A stretch of DNA of 64,000 bases from Flavobacterium muglaense (GTDB lineage: Bacteria; Bacteroidota; Bacteroidia; Flavobacteriales; Flavobacteriaceae): NCBI RefSeq assembly GCF_014305155.1, contig NZ_JACRUK010000009.1, positions 1-64,000 on the forward strand. Direction: 5' to 3'. Every line of letters begins with the position of its first letter. Position 1 is the first letter of the stretch. The position numbers and the translations under genes are program-made. Shown here piece by piece: positions 11,320 through 20,980 of the stretch. The notes under the pieces were generated by a model, which saw only the letters and a program-made list of their open reading frames with translations, did not search any database and was not told the DNA's origin.

Positions 11320-11366
11320 CAAAATTACAAAATTTTATGCAGTTATTAACTAATATATTATGTTTG
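11320..11366. promoter_or_regulatory. Divergent promoter region, glycogen-synthase-like gene / panC
   Basis: In the 108-bp divergent gap, the minus strand carries a -7 element TAATTTTG (11320-11327) for the leftward operon. The plus strand carries TATGTTTG (11359-11366), 24 bp before the panC ATG. No clear -33 TTG is seen at standard spacing for either. Confidence 0.4.
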
Positions 11367-11389
11367 CATAGAATTTAAATAAAATCACA

Positions 11390-12238
11390 ATGCAAATTTT
11401 CACTGGAAAAGCAGCTTTAATAGCCCATTTGAGCTCTATTAAAACGACTAATTCCACTATAGGTTTTGTTCCTACAATGGGTGCTTTGCATCAAGGACAT
11501 CTCTCACTAATGCAACAATCATTGCAAGAAAACAGCAAAACAGTCATTAGTATTTTTGTCAATCCTACTCAATTTAACAATCCTGAAGACCTATTAAAAT
11601 ACCCAAGAACTTTAGATAAAGATATTGAAAAAATTAGCAGTTTAAGTACCGAAATAATTGTCTACGCCCCTACTGTTCATGACATATACGAAGGAAAAAT
11701 ACTATCACAGGATTTTGATTTTGACGGTTTGGAACACCAAATGGAAGGTAAATTTAGACCTGGACATTTCAATGGTGTGGGAACCATCGTAAAACGCTTG
11801 TTCGAGATTGTAACTCCAACCAAAGCTTATTTTGGAGAGAAGGACTTTCAACAACTTCAAATTGTTAAAAAAATGGTAGCCAAAACTAAACTACCCGTAC
11901 AGGTTGTTGGCTGCGAAATTTACAGAGAAAAAAACGGCTTAGCAATGAGCTCCAGAAACGAACGCCTTACGGAAGACGAACGCAATAAAGCCGCATTAAT
12001 TTACGAAACACTACTTACCACCAAAGATCAATTTACAAAAAATAGCGCCAAAGAGATCAGCGACTGGGTTCAAAAAACATTCGAAAAAAACGACACATTC
12101 GAATTAGAATATTTTCAAATTGCCGAAGTAGCAACGCTTTTACCGTGCATTCGAAAAAACAAAAACAAAAAATACCGCGCTTTCATAGCTGTATTTGTCA
12201 ATAATATTAGATTGATTGACACCATTTCATTAAATTAA
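11390..12238 (+). CDS. panC: Pantoate--beta-alanine ligase
   Basis: Condenses pantoate and beta-alanine with ATP to give pantothenate, the coenzyme A precursor. The 282 residues are normal. Nucleotidyl-transferase motifs are present: [13 protein letters not shown] (HxGH at about 34-37), the pantoate-binding [26 protein letters not shown], and the KMSKS-equivalent MSSRNERL. It is directly followed by panD, whose product supplies the beta-alanine. Confidence 0.97.
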   Translation: MQIFTGKAALIAHLSSIKTTNSTIGFVPTMGALHQGHLSLMQQSLQENSKTVISIFVNPTQFNNPEDLLKYPRTLDKDIEKISSLSTEIIVYAPTVHDIYEGKILSQDFDFDGLEHQMEGKFRPGHFNGVGTIVKRLFEIVTPTKAYFGEKDFQQLQIVKKMVAKTKLPVQVVGCEIYREKNGLAMSSRNERLTEDERNKAALIYETLLTTKDQFTKNSAKEISDWVQKTFEKNDTFELEYFQIAEVATLLPCIRKNKNKKYRAFIAVFVNNIRLIDTISLN

Positions 12239-12252
12239 TTTACTTTTGTAGC

Positions 12253-12603
12253 ATGCAAATTCAAGTACTAAAATCAAAGATCCACCGAGTAAAAGTTACT
12301 GGAGCCGATTTAAATTATATCGGTAGTATTACTATAGACGAGACACTTCTTGAAGCTTCGAATATTATTGAAGGAGAAAAAGTGGCAATTGTTAACATCA
12401 ATAATGGAGAACGTTTCGAAACTTACGCTATCAAAGGCGAAAGAAATTCAGGCGAAATAACCCTAAATGGTCCTGCAGCTCGTAAAGTGCAAAAAGATGA
12501 TATTATCATTATTATCGCTTATGCCACTTTAGAATTTGAAGAGGCAAAAACCTTTAAACCGTGGATTATTTTTCCAAATGAAAAAGACAACTCCTTAACT
12601 TAG
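12253..12603 (+). CDS. panD: Aspartate 1-decarboxylase proenzyme
   Basis: Pyruvoyl-dependent decarboxylase making beta-alanine from L-aspartate for pantothenate synthesis. The 116 residues include the self-cleavage site YIGS with Gly24-Ser25, which gives the pyruvoyl group on the alpha chain; the conserved [12 protein letters not shown] and LNGPAAR segments follow. The start is 14 bp after the panC stop. A TACTTTTG box (12241-12248) lies almost directly against the ATG, with a TTG (12216-12218) 22 bp further upstream, so an internal promoter giving a nearly leaderless panD mRNA is possible. Confidence 0.97.
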   Translation: MQIQVLKSKIHRVKVTGADLNYIGSITIDETLLEASNIIEGEKVAIVNINNGERFETYAIKGERNSGEITLNGPAARKVQKDDIIIIIAYATLEFEEAKTFKPWIIFPNEKDNSLT

Positions 12604-12626
12604 TTCCTTATACCCACATTATAACA

Positions 12627-12661
12627 AAGTCTTTCAATATAGTTGCTATATTGAAAGACTT
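12627..12661 (+). terminator. Hairpin after panCD
   Basis: A perfect 15-bp inverted repeat: AAGTCTTTCAATATA (12627-12641) and its complement (12647-12661) around the loop GTTGC. The following sequence is only moderately T-rich, so termination is likely but not certain. Confidence 0.6.
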
Positions 12662-12691
12662 ACTTATTTACATACGATTCACTTTCCTTCA

Positions 12692-12723
12692 TTTGCAAAA
12701 AAAATATTGTAGATTTACCTTTG
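12692..12723 (+). promoter_or_regulatory. Promoter of the esterase-like gene
   Basis: TTTG (12692-12695) and TACCTTTG (12716-12723) are 20 bp apart, a good match to the Bacteroidota -33/-7 pair. The ATG at 12788 gives a leader of about 60 nt. Confidence 0.55.
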
Positions 12724-12787
12724 TGATAATTGACATCTGTATTTTCACATCGTTATTTTAATGCTATTATGATCTAAAATAAAAAAC

Positions 12788-13936
12788 ATGAAAAAAATTA
12801 TACTGTTCTTCTTCTTCACATTATCAATGTTTTCACAAAAAACGACCGAACTATTCAAATCAGCAAAGCTGGGTACTTCTCGTCCAATAATTATCAGCCT
12901 ACCCGCTTCCTACGAAAAGGAACCTACAAAAAGATACCCACTCCTAATTTTATTAGATGGAGAATATTTATTTGACCCTTTTAATGGAGCCTTAACCTAT
13001 GGTGCATATTGGGATGATTTACCCGAAACCATCATAGTAGGTATCACACAAAACAAAAACAACGATAGAGAAAGTGATTCTAGTTACGACCAATCAGAAG
13101 GGGTGCCTACCAACAAAGGAGCTGCTTTTTTTGAATTTTTAGGTGGTGAACTTATTCCTTATATCGAAAGCAAATACCGTACTGCACCGTTTAGAATCAT
13201 TGCAGGACATGACACAACTGCAGGGTTCTTGAACTTCTTCCTTTACAAAGATTACCCATTATTTAATGCCTATATTTCATTAAGTCCGGAGTTAGCCCCA
13301 AAAATGGAACAGCGTATCTCGATCAACTTAGCCAAATTAAAACAACCTTTATTTTACTACCAATCTTCTGGATCTGGAGATATCAAACAATTAAGAGAAC
13401 CCATCCAAGAATTAGACGAAAACATCAAAAAAATTCAAAATCCTTTGTTAAACTACAAGTTTGACGACTTTGCAAACGCCTCGCACTATTCACTTGTTCT
13501 ATATTCTATTCCAAGCGCTTTGTACCAGATTTTTGAATCATACAAACCCATTTCATCTGCTGAATTTGCAGAAAAAATCGTAGTACTACAAGAAGGATAT
13601 GTGGATTATTTGGTAAAAAAATACGACTTGATCGACAAAACCTTAGGCATGAAAATTCCTGTTCGCTTAAACGATTTCAAAGCTATAGAAGCCGCGATCC
13701 TAAAAAATAACGCTTACAATGAACTGGATCAATTATCACAAATTGCCGATAAAAACTACCCTAAATCAATGCTGGCCTCCTACCAGCTAGGTTTAATGTA
13801 CGAGAAAAAAGGCGATGCCAAAAGAGCTGCTCAAAAATACCAACGCGCTTCTCAACTAGAAGAAATTGGCGATTTGACCAAGGACATGATGTTTGAAAAA
13901 TACGATGATATGAAAAGCTTAACACAAAAAAAATAA
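12788..13936 (+). CDS. Esterase-fold protein with altered nucleophile motif and C-terminal TPR
   Basis: Exported alpha/beta-hydrolase of the putative-esterase (EstD-like) family: signal peptide to about residue 16, then YPLLILLDGEYLF, the family core strand. At the nucleophile elbow, where active members have GHSxGG, this protein reads AGHDTTAGF (about residue 138), so the serine is replaced by aspartate. It may be a non-catalytic member; this GHD variant may be conserved in flavobacteria. The last 60 residues contain one TPR-like helix pair (ASYQLGLMYEKKGDAKRAAQKYQRA). The stop codon overlaps the radA start by one base, so the two are translationally coupled. Confidence 0.75.
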   Translation: MKKIILFFFFTLSMFSQKTTELFKSAKLGTSRPIIISLPASYEKEPTKRYPLLILLDGEYLFDPFNGALTYGAYWDDLPETIIVGITQNKNNDRESDSSYDQSEGVPTNKGAAFFEFLGGELIPYIESKYRTAPFRIIAGHDTTAGFLNFFLYKDYPLFNAYISLSPELAPKMEQRISINLAKLKQPLFYYQSSGSGDIKQLREPIQELDENIKKIQNPLLNYKFDDFANASHYSLVLYSIPSALYQIFESYKPISSAEFAEKIVVLQEGYVDYLVKKYDLIDKTLGMKIPVRLNDFKAIEAAILKNNAYNELDQLSQIADKNYPKSMLASYQLGLMYEKKGDAKRAAQKYQRASQLEEIGDLTKDMMFEKYDDMKSLTQKK

Positions 13937-15297
13937 TGTCTAAAGTTAAAACTACGTTTTTTTGTCAAAACTGCGGTGCTCAATATGCCAAATGGCAAGG
14001 ACAATGTAACTCCTGCAAAGAATGGAATACCATTGCCGAAGAAATAATCCAAAAACAGGAAAAAGTAGCTTGGAAAACCGAAGCTACACCCGTGACTAAA
14101 GCTCCAAGACCTTTACGAATCACCGAAATAGACTCAACACAGGAAGTGCGCATGAACACTACTGATGCCGAGCTAAATCGCGTTTTGGGTGGTGGTATTG
14201 TTCCCGGTTCTTTAACACTATTAGGTGGTGAGCCCGGAATAGGAAAGAGTACTTTACTGCTACAAGTGTCATTAAAATTACCTTATAAAACCTTATACGT
14301 ATCCGGTGAAGAAAGTCAGAAACAAATAAAAATGCGTGCCGAAAGGATCACTCCTTCCAGCGACAATTGCTACATATTAACCGAAACAAAAACGCAGAAT
14401 ATCTTCAAACAGATCGAAGCCATTCAGCCCGAAATAGTTATTATTGATTCAATTCAAACCTTACATACAGATTACATTGAATCAACTGCAGGAAGCATCT
14501 CTCAAATTAGAGAGACTACAGCCGAGCTCATAAAATTTGCTAAAGAAACCAACATTCCTGTAATTTTGATTGGGCATATAACCAAAGATGGAAATATCGC
14601 AGGGCCAAAAATATTAGAGCACATGGTGGATACCGTGCTCCAATTTGAAGGAGACCGCAACCATGTCTATCGCATTTTGCGTTCGTTAAAAAACCGTTTT
14701 GGCTCCACAGCCGAAATCGGAATTTACGAAATGTTAGGAAGTGGCTTACGCGAAGTCTCCAACCCATCCGAAATATTAATTTCGCATAAGGACGAAGAAT
14801 TATCTGGAACCGCAATTGCCTCGACATTAGAAGGCATGCGACCTTTAATGATCGAAATACAATCACTGGTAAGCACAGCCGTTTACGGCACACCGCAACG
14901 CAGCACCACTGGCTACAACGCCAAAAGGCTAAATATGATATTAGCTGTACTTGAAAAAAGAGCTGGCTTTAGGCTTGGCGCCAAAGACGTCTTCCTGAAC
15001 GTAACCGGAGGAATATCAGTAGATGATCCTGCAATTGACTTAGCTGTTGTGGCAGCCATTTTATCTTCGAATGAAGACATCCCTGTGAACAAAGATTTTT
15101 GTTTTGCTGGCGAGGTGGGACTTTCCGGAGAAATAAGACCTGTTAACCGTGTCGATCAGCGCATTCAAGAAGCAGAGAAACTTGGTTTTTCGACCATATT
15201 TGTATCCAAATACAATAAAATCGCATTGAAAAATACCGGTATTAAAATTCAATTAGTGGCTAAAATTGAAGATGTAGCGAGTATGTTATTTGGCTAA
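13936..15297 (+). CDS. radA: DNA repair protein RadA
   Basis: RecA-like DnaB-type helicase that promotes branch migration in recombination. The 453 residues include an N-terminal C4 zinc finger (CQNCGAQYAKWQGQCNSC), Walker A GGEPGIGKST (near 95), Walker B VIIDSIQTL, the RadA-specific KNRFG motif, and a C-terminal Lon-protease-like domain (about 290-450; DPAIDLAVVAAILSS). The ATG overlaps the upstream stop (TAATG). A conserved metalloprotease-like gene follows 15 bp downstream. Confidence 0.97.
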   Translation: MSKVKTTFFCQNCGAQYAKWQGQCNSCKEWNTIAEEIIQKQEKVAWKTEATPVTKAPRPLRITEIDSTQEVRMNTTDAELNRVLGGGIVPGSLTLLGGEPGIGKSTLLLQVSLKLPYKTLYVSGEESQKQIKMRAERITPSSDNCYILTETKTQNIFKQIEAIQPEIVIIDSIQTLHTDYIESTAGSISQIRETTAELIKFAKETNIPVILIGHITKDGNIAGPKILEHMVDTVLQFEGDRNHVYRILRSLKNRFGSTAEIGIYEMLGSGLREVSNPSEILISHKDEELSGTAIASTLEGMRPLMIEIQSLVSTAVYGTPQRSTTGYNAKRLNMILAVLEKRAGFRLGAKDVFLNVTGGISVDDPAIDLAVVAAILSSNEDIPVNKDFCFAGEVGLSGEIRPVNRVDQRIQEAEKLGFSTIFVSKYNKIALKNTGIKIQLVAKIEDVASMLFG

Positions 15298-15312
15298 TAA
15301 AACATTATTACA

Positions 15313-15825
15313 ATGAAATCGTATTCCGATCAGTTACAAATCATCAACAATTTCCACGAACTAGGAGAAACCGTTCTAGCCGCACAATTCCTTCTGGAAG
15401 AGTACGGCTTAGAACACGCCAACTTCAAAGGGTTTGAACTACGAGAAATAGCCAAACCTAATTTTATATTAATGACCACCGAAGGCGTTCTTGGTGAGCC
15501 TCAAATCATACGCATTCCAGAGAATACATTTGCATTTCCATTGGAATTAATGCTCAATTTACTAGCACATGAAATGGTACATGTGGGGCAAAAAACCAAA
15601 GAAAACCTTGTAGCAGACAAAAATGAAAGAGAATGGCAAGCCTACTATGAAATGCTGTTCCACAAAAACTACCCCTTAATTCCTGATGTATCTCCTTTTC
15701 ATAAAAAATTCTTTGCCAACAAAGCATTAGAATATTACAATCGAATGGAGAAAGACGGTGCGCTACAACAAAAATACGCCAATGAAAAAATGGAAATTAC
15801 CCATTTACTGCTATCCATGACATAA
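15313..15825 (+). CDS. Small HExxH-motif protein (putative metallopeptidase)
   Basis: A 170-residue protein with no signal peptide. The central helix LLAHEMVHVGQ has the zinc-peptidase motif HEMVH (about residues 95-99), and a possible third ligand lies in the NEREWQAYYE segment about 20 residues later. It is otherwise unrecognised. It follows radA by 15 bp, so it is probably co-transcribed. A cytoplasmic gluzincin-like fold is a reasonable inference from the motif; activity and substrate are unknown. Confidence 0.6.
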   Translation: MKSYSDQLQIINNFHELGETVLAAQFLLEEYGLEHANFKGFELREIAKPNFILMTTEGVLGEPQIIRIPENTFAFPLELMLNLLAHEMVHVGQKTKENLVADKNEREWQAYYEMLFHKNYPLIPDVSPFHKKFFANKALEYYNRMEKDGALQQKYANEKMEITHLLLSMT

Positions 15826-15989
15826 CCCCTAGAACCTGATAGTCCAATAGTACTGCCAATTATTTTATAAAAAATTGCTTTTTCCAACAACAGTAAAATA
15901 TATTTGATACAATTGAGTTAAATTTGTTTAGCAAATGACAACTTCCTTACTAATTGTATTAAAAGTTGTGATTCAAATGACCCAAATAA

Positions 15990-17951
15990 ATGAAAAAAAG
16001 CAAAAAAATTATTCTTAAAACCTGTATTGCGCTTGCCATCGTATTTCTCTTAATCATAGGTGGTTTTTTCTTTTTTAGAGATGCGGTCCTAGCCCAAGTC
16101 ATACAGAAAACTTCGAATAAATTAAAACAAGATTACAACAGCAGTTTAACTATCCAGAAAGCTGCCTTCGTAGGATTGTCTGGTTTAGAAATTACCGATA
16201 TGACATTGGTTCCTAAAGATGCCGACACGCTTTTTAGGATCCAAAAAATGGAAACCTCCGTCAATTTCTGGCATTTATTTATTGGAGACATTCAACTGGG
16301 AACATTAAAAATAAACAACGGCTTAGTACAACTGGTTCAAAAAGGAAAGGTGAAAAATTTTGCTGCTTTTTTAAAAAAAGACAGTACTGCAATAAACACA
16401 ACCGAAAAACGTGATTATGCCGAATTTGCTTACCGTATTATATCGAAAACGCTTAATTTGATTCCGACTGATATGAAAATCGAGAACCTCACCATTAAAC
16501 TCGATGACAACGGAAAAAAAGCAAAAATTGACATCAAGCAATTAGTACTCGATAAATCACAAGTTGAAACATCTATTAATGTTACAACAAATACGTTCTC
16601 TCAACGATGGAAAATCAAAGGTTTTGCCGATCCGCGCAATAAAAAAGCCGACTTACAATTTTTTAACATAGATACAGGGGCAATAAAAGTGCCTTATTTT
16701 GACGAACGTTACAACTTGCAATCCAGCTTTGACTCCATCCGATTAAAAATCACAAACATTGACAAAAGTGGTGGCGAACTTCATATTGACGGCTATACTT
16801 CGATCACCAACCTGCGTATAAACCATCCTAAGATTGCTAGTAAGGATGTCCTCATAAAAAATGCTCGATTTGATTATCGTTTGCTGCTTGGTTCAAATTT
16901 TATCTCGGTTGACAGTAGTTCAACTGCGCAGTTCAATGCTATAAAATTCCATCCTTATGTGGCCTACGAAACAGAGAAAGACACGGTATACAGACTCAAG
17001 GTAAACATTCCAAAAATGGAAGCGCAAGACTTCATATCGTCCCTACCTGACGGTTTATTTACGCATTTTCAAGGAATGGAAGCCGAAGGAACCTTCGATT
17101 ATAAATTAAATTTTAAGTTCAATAAAAATAAACCAGACCAACTTGTTTTTGACAGTAACCTCAAAAAAGAAAACCTCAAAATTACAAAATACGGAGAAGC
17201 CAATCTCAACAAACTCAATGGTGAATTTATCTACCGAGCCATTATCAACAATGTGTTGCAACGTCCGGTTTTAGTAGGAACCGCTAATGCAAATTACAGC
17301 ACGATGGATCAAATATCGCCTTATTTACAAAAGTGCGTCTTGACTACTGAAGATCCTTCATTTTTCACCCACCACGGTTTCATCAATGAAGCGTTTAAGC
17401 AATCTATTGTCAAAAACATAAAAACCAAAAAATTCTCAAGAGGTGCTAGCACGATTAGCATGCAATTAATCAAAAACGTTTTTCTAACCCGTGAAAAAAC
17501 ACTTTCGAGAAAACTAGAAGAAATTTTACTCGTTTACATCTTAGAAAACAACAGAATTGTAAGTAAAGAAAGGATGCTAGAGGTTTATTTTAATATTATC
17601 GAATGGGGGCCAAATGTTTATGGAATTGGCGAAGCAAGCCAATACTATTTTCAAAAACCCGCTTCTGAACTTACGTTAAACGAATGTTTGTATTTGGCTC
17701 GAATCATTCCAAGTCCTAAAAAGTTCATGTATCAATTTGATGACCAAGGACTATTGAAAGATTTTGCTCAAAAGCAACAAACCTTTTTGACCTCCATTAT
17801 GATGCGTAGAGGTTTGCTCACCGCAGACGACACCATTTATAAAACACAGCCTATCCTTATTACCGGACCTGCAAAATCACTTATTAAATTACGCGTTCAA
17901 GACAGTACAGCAATAGACTCCACTACTATAAAAAACGAGTTCGAATTTTAG
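15990..17951 (+). CDS. AsmA-like / GT51 transglycosylase protein
   Basis: Membrane-anchored protein of 653 residues. One N-terminal membrane helix (about 7-29) leads into a long beta-rich periplasmic region (about 40-430) that resembles AsmA/DUF3971-type proteins. A GT51 peptidoglycan glycosyltransferase-like domain follows (about 445-590). GT51 motifs are visible: TEDPSFFTHHGF (catalytic Glu), GASTISMQLIKN, RKLEEILL and SKERMLEVYFN. There is no transpeptidase domain. The large AsmA-like part before GT51 is unlike PBP1 or MtgA. It could polymerise lipid II or act on another envelope glycan; I infer an envelope-biogenesis role only. Confidence 0.75.
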   Translation: MKKSKKIILKTCIALAIVFLLIIGGFFFFRDAVLAQVIQKTSNKLKQDYNSSLTIQKAAFVGLSGLEITDMTLVPKDADTLFRIQKMETSVNFWHLFIGDIQLGTLKINNGLVQLVQKGKVKNFAAFLKKDSTAINTTEKRDYAEFAYRIISKTLNLIPTDMKIENLTIKLDDNGKKAKIDIKQLVLDKSQVETSINVTTNTFSQRWKIKGFADPRNKKADLQFFNIDTGAIKVPYFDERYNLQSSFDSIRLKITNIDKSGGELHIDGYTSITNLRINHPKIASKDVLIKNARFDYRLLLGSNFISVDSSSTAQFNAIKFHPYVAYETEKDTVYRLKVNIPKMEAQDFISSLPDGLFTHFQGMEAEGTFDYKLNFKFNKNKPDQLVFDSNLKKENLKITKYGEANLNKLNGEFIYRAIINNVLQRPVLVGTANANYSTMDQISPYLQKCVLTTEDPSFFTHHGFINEAFKQSIVKNIKTKKFSRGASTISMQLIKNVFLTREKTLSRKLEEILLVYILENNRIVSKERMLEVYFNIIEWGPNVYGIGEASQYYFQKPASELTLNECLYLARIIPSPKKFMYQFDDQGLLKDFAQKQQTFLTSIMMRRGLLTADDTIYKTQPILITGPAKSLIKLRVQDSTAIDSTTIKNEFEF

Positions 17952-18174
17952 CGCTCCAATGAACTACCGTTAACAATCTGTATTTTAAAGAGTTGAAAAT
18001 TGCTTATTTTTATCGTTATTTGTTCTAGAAATACTACATATTGTAAATTATTCTAAGTTAAAACATAGAAAAATGACGTTAGCGCTTGGTTATTTATTGG
18101 CAATTAAAAATTAAATTATTGACTTTAACTAAGTCATTTCACTAAGTTGGATGAATTTTATAAAAAAACAAATC

Positions 18175-19806
18175 ATGAAAAAAAGTTATTTATTGTTTGC
18201 ACTTTTGGTTTCAACAATAGGTTTGGCACAAAAAGTAATTTTATCTTCGGCTAAGGCCAAAGCAGTAACTGTCTACACCAATTCGGCCGAAATTTTACAA
18301 GCAGCATCAGCAACACTTCCCAAAGGCACATCCGAAATTGTGATTAGTAATATAGCTAATTACGTCAATGAAAGCACCATACAAATAGGTGCTCCTGCAA
18401 ATGTCACCATCTTATCCGTACAATTTTCAAATAACTATGTTTCGGACTATGAAACGACCAACCAAAATCCAGCACTAAAAAAAGTACTAGACAGTATTTT
18501 CTGGGTCAAAAAAGAATTACAGAAAGTCGCTATCGACAAAAACTCGACTACTAAAACCATAGAAATATTAGATACAAATCAACAAGTAGCCAGCTTGAAC
18601 TCAGGACTCAACGTAGCCGAACTAATGAAGTTGATTGATTACTACAAACCCAAACGCAACGAATTGAGTAACGGTTTACTAGCACTTGACGAAAAAGAAA
18701 ACAAACTAAGGTTACAATTGAACAACTTAAACGGTAGGTTGCAAACTAACACTAAAAACGAAGAGGTGGTATCAAATGGAAAACTCATCTTGCAAGTCAT
18801 GAATGACGAAGCCGGAAAAGTAGATTTTTCGATCAATTACTTAGCTTCTTATGCATCATGGAGACCCTTTTATGACTTGAGAGCAAACAGCATCACGGAA
18901 CCGATGGAGATGATGTATAAAGCCGAAGTAACCCAAAACACGGGGATTGACTGGAAAAATATTAAACTAACCTTATCTTCGGGAAATCCAAATCAAAACA
19001 ATCAAGCGCCTACTGTGAATCCTTGGTTTTTAAGATATGAGCCAAGTGTAGCGCCTGTTGCCTACGCGCAAAAAATGACCAAAAGAAAAATGGCCGAAGA
19101 AGTCATACAAGGTGACGCTGATGCGGTACTGACAGTTGCACCGGCAATGTTAAATGAGTCCGTAGTTAGAGCCATTCCATCGAACATCTCAGAAAACCAA
19201 CTTAACATTTCATTTGATATTGACATTCCGTATGATATTTTATCGAATGGAAAAGGGCATAGCGTGGCGTTGAAAGCATTGAAACTACCTGCGACTTACA
19301 AATACTACGCAGCACCAAGACAAGAAAAAGAAGCTTTCCTACTAGCCGAAATTGCTGATTACTCGAAATACAACTTGCTAAGAGGAGAAGCTAATATTAT
19401 TTTTGAGGGTATGTATGTGGGTAAAACGATGATCAACCCCAACCAAACTGCGGATACCCTAAGCCTGAGCATGGGAAGAGATAAAAAAATAGCAATCAGT
19501 CGTGAGAAGGTCACTGACAAATCTGGAACTAAGTTTTTCTCATCAAAAAAAGAACAAACCTTTACCTTCGACATAACCGTTAAAAACAACAAAAAAGAAA
19601 CGGCTCAAATACTCCTGAAAGACCAATACCCATTGAGTTCAGACAAGGATATCGAAATTGAATTATTGCAAAGCGACAAAGCAAAAATCAATACCGAAAC
19701 CGGAATACTGACTTGGGATCTTGAATTAAAACCCAATGAAACCAAAAAAATTAGAATGAGTTATCAAGTGAAATATCCCAAAGATAGAATACTAGATAAT
19801 TTATAA
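18175..19806 (+). CDS. DUF4139 (MuiA-family) domain protein
   Basis: Exported protein of 543 residues: signal peptide MKKSYLLFALLVSTIGLAQ, a DUF4140-like N-terminal beta domain (about 20-130; VTVYTNSAEILQ), a coiled-coil stretch (about 150-215; LDEKENKLRLQLNNLNGRLQ), then the DUF4139 beta-rich region (NYLASYASWRPFYDLRA; VTQNTGIDWKNIKLTLSSGNP). It ends in a WDLELKPNETKKIRMSYQV immunoglobulin-like segment. The upstream Met at 18151 adds eight residues before the signal peptide, so I prefer 18175. The family is named mucoidy inhibitor A in some annotations, but its biochemical role is not known to me. Confidence 0.8.
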   Translation: MKKSYLLFALLVSTIGLAQKVILSSAKAKAVTVYTNSAEILQAASATLPKGTSEIVISNIANYVNESTIQIGAPANVTILSVQFSNNYVSDYETTNQNPALKKVLDSIFWVKKELQKVAIDKNSTTKTIEILDTNQQVASLNSGLNVAELMKLIDYYKPKRNELSNGLLALDEKENKLRLQLNNLNGRLQTNTKNEEVVSNGKLILQVMNDEAGKVDFSINYLASYASWRPFYDLRANSITEPMEMMYKAEVTQNTGIDWKNIKLTLSSGNPNQNNQAPTVNPWFLRYEPSVAPVAYAQKMTKRKMAEEVIQGDADAVLTVAPAMLNESVVRAIPSNISENQLNISFDIDIPYDILSNGKGHSVALKALKLPATYKYYAAPRQEKEAFLLAEIADYSKYNLLRGEANIIFEGMYVGKTMINPNQTADTLSLSMGRDKKIAISREKVTDKSGTKFFSSKKEQTFTFDITVKNNKKETAQILLKDQYPLSSDKDIEIELLQSDKAKINTETGILTWDLELKPNETKKIRMSYQVKYPKDRILDNL

Positions 19807-19808
19807 TA

Positions 19809-19846
19809 AAAGGCCCTAGAGATCAAATCTATAGGGCCTTTGTTAA
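19809..19846. terminator. Bidirectional terminator
   Basis: AAAGGCCCTA (19809-19818) and TAGGGCCTTT (19832-19841) form a perfect 10-bp GC-rich stem, with A and T runs on either side. It lies between the convergent DUF4139 gene and the aldo-keto reductase gene and can serve both. Confidence 0.75.
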
Positions 19847-19859
19847 TTTAAAGAATAAA

Positions 19860-20897
19860 TTATGGCGCTGGATTAGGGATCAACTCTTGTACTTTATTAA
19901 TTTCTTGGAGCACATCAGCTGATAAAGTAACATTGATCGTGTCAATATTTTCCTTTAATTGCTCCATAGTGGTAGCACCAATGATAGTACTGGTTAAAAA
20001 ATGTTGTTGCTCAATAAACGCCAAGGCTAATTCCGTTAACGTCAAGCCATTTTTTACTGCGATATCATGGTATAACTTTGTTGCCTCAGTACATTGCGCA
20101 CTATTGTATCTTGTGTATTGTGGAAACAAGTTAATTCGGGCTTTTGGATGACTTTCACCCGTTAAAAACTTACCTGACAAAACACCAAAACCCATTGGCG
20201 AATACGCCAATAAACCAACATTCTCACGAAAACAAATTTCAGAAGAAGCACCTTCAAAAAGGCGGTTTAATAAAGAATATGGATTTTGAATTGTTTTTAC
20301 CCTAGGCAAATTATTGTATTTATTCTCTTCCAGAAAACGCATGATTCCCCAAGCATTTTCATTAGACAAACCAATATGCTTGATCTTTCCTTCTTTTACA
20401 AAACCATCAAGGGTTGTAAGTACTTCATGAATATTATCTTCCCAAGCGTCGTCTTGCAAACTAAAACCACGTTGACCAAAATAATTAGTCTTCCGTTCTG
20501 GCCAATGCAATTGGTACAAGTCGATGTAATCCGTTTGTAAACGTTGCAAGCTATTATCTAATGCATATTTAATACTAGCCGCTGAGAAATCATTTTTCTC
20601 ACGCATATAGGTAAAATTAGGATTAGGACCTGCGATTTTTGAAGCTAAAACAATTTTATCTCTATTTCCTGATTTTTTAAACCAAGAACCAATAATTTTC
20701 TCCGTACTTCCGTAGGTTTTTTCATTTGCAGGAATAGAATACATCTCGGCAGTGTCAAAAAAGTTCACACCACGCTCTAAGGCGTAATCCATTTGAGCAT
20801 GTCCTTCAGCTTCGTTATTTTGTTCCCCGAAAGTCATCGTTCCAAGACAAATTTTACTAACTTTTACATCGGTATTGGGTAATGTGGTATATTTCAT
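19860..20897 (-). CDS. NADP(H)-dependent aldo-keto reductase (Tas-like)
   Basis: TIM-barrel oxidoreductase of 345 residues in the aldo-keto reductase superfamily. The catalytic tetrad region is visible: NFFDTAEMYS (Asp/Tyr), LASKIAGP (Lys) and LYQLHWPERK (His). It has the Tas-type opening MKYTTLPNTDVKVSKICLGTMTFGEQN and the cofactor-binding end TSTIIGATTMEQLKENI. The substrate is not predictable. It is a single gene on the minus strand, convergent with the DUF4139 gene. Confidence 0.9.
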   Translation of the reverse strand: MKYTTLPNTDVKVSKICLGTMTFGEQNNEAEGHAQMDYALERGVNFFDTAEMYSIPANEKTYGSTEKIIGSWFKKSGNRDKIVLASKIAGPNPNFTYMREKNDFSAASIKYALDNSLQRLQTDYIDLYQLHWPERKTNYFGQRGFSLQDDAWEDNIHEVLTTLDGFVKEGKIKHIGLSNENAWGIMRFLEENKYNNLPRVKTIQNPYSLLNRLFEGASSEICFRENVGLLAYSPMGFGVLSGKFLTGESHPKARINLFPQYTRYNSAQCTEATKLYHDIAVKNGLTLTELALAFIEQQHFLTSTIIGATTMEQLKENIDTINVTLSADVLQEINKVQELIPNPAP

Positions 20898-20980
20898 ATT
20901 GTTTCAAAATTATAAAGCAAAAAGTCATGAAGTTTATCCAAAAAAGGGAACTATTTCATGACTCTCTACTTCACAAAAAA

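Noticed and set aside
14540-14893. 117-codon minus-strand frame inside radA
   Set aside because: Antisense shadow with no family features.
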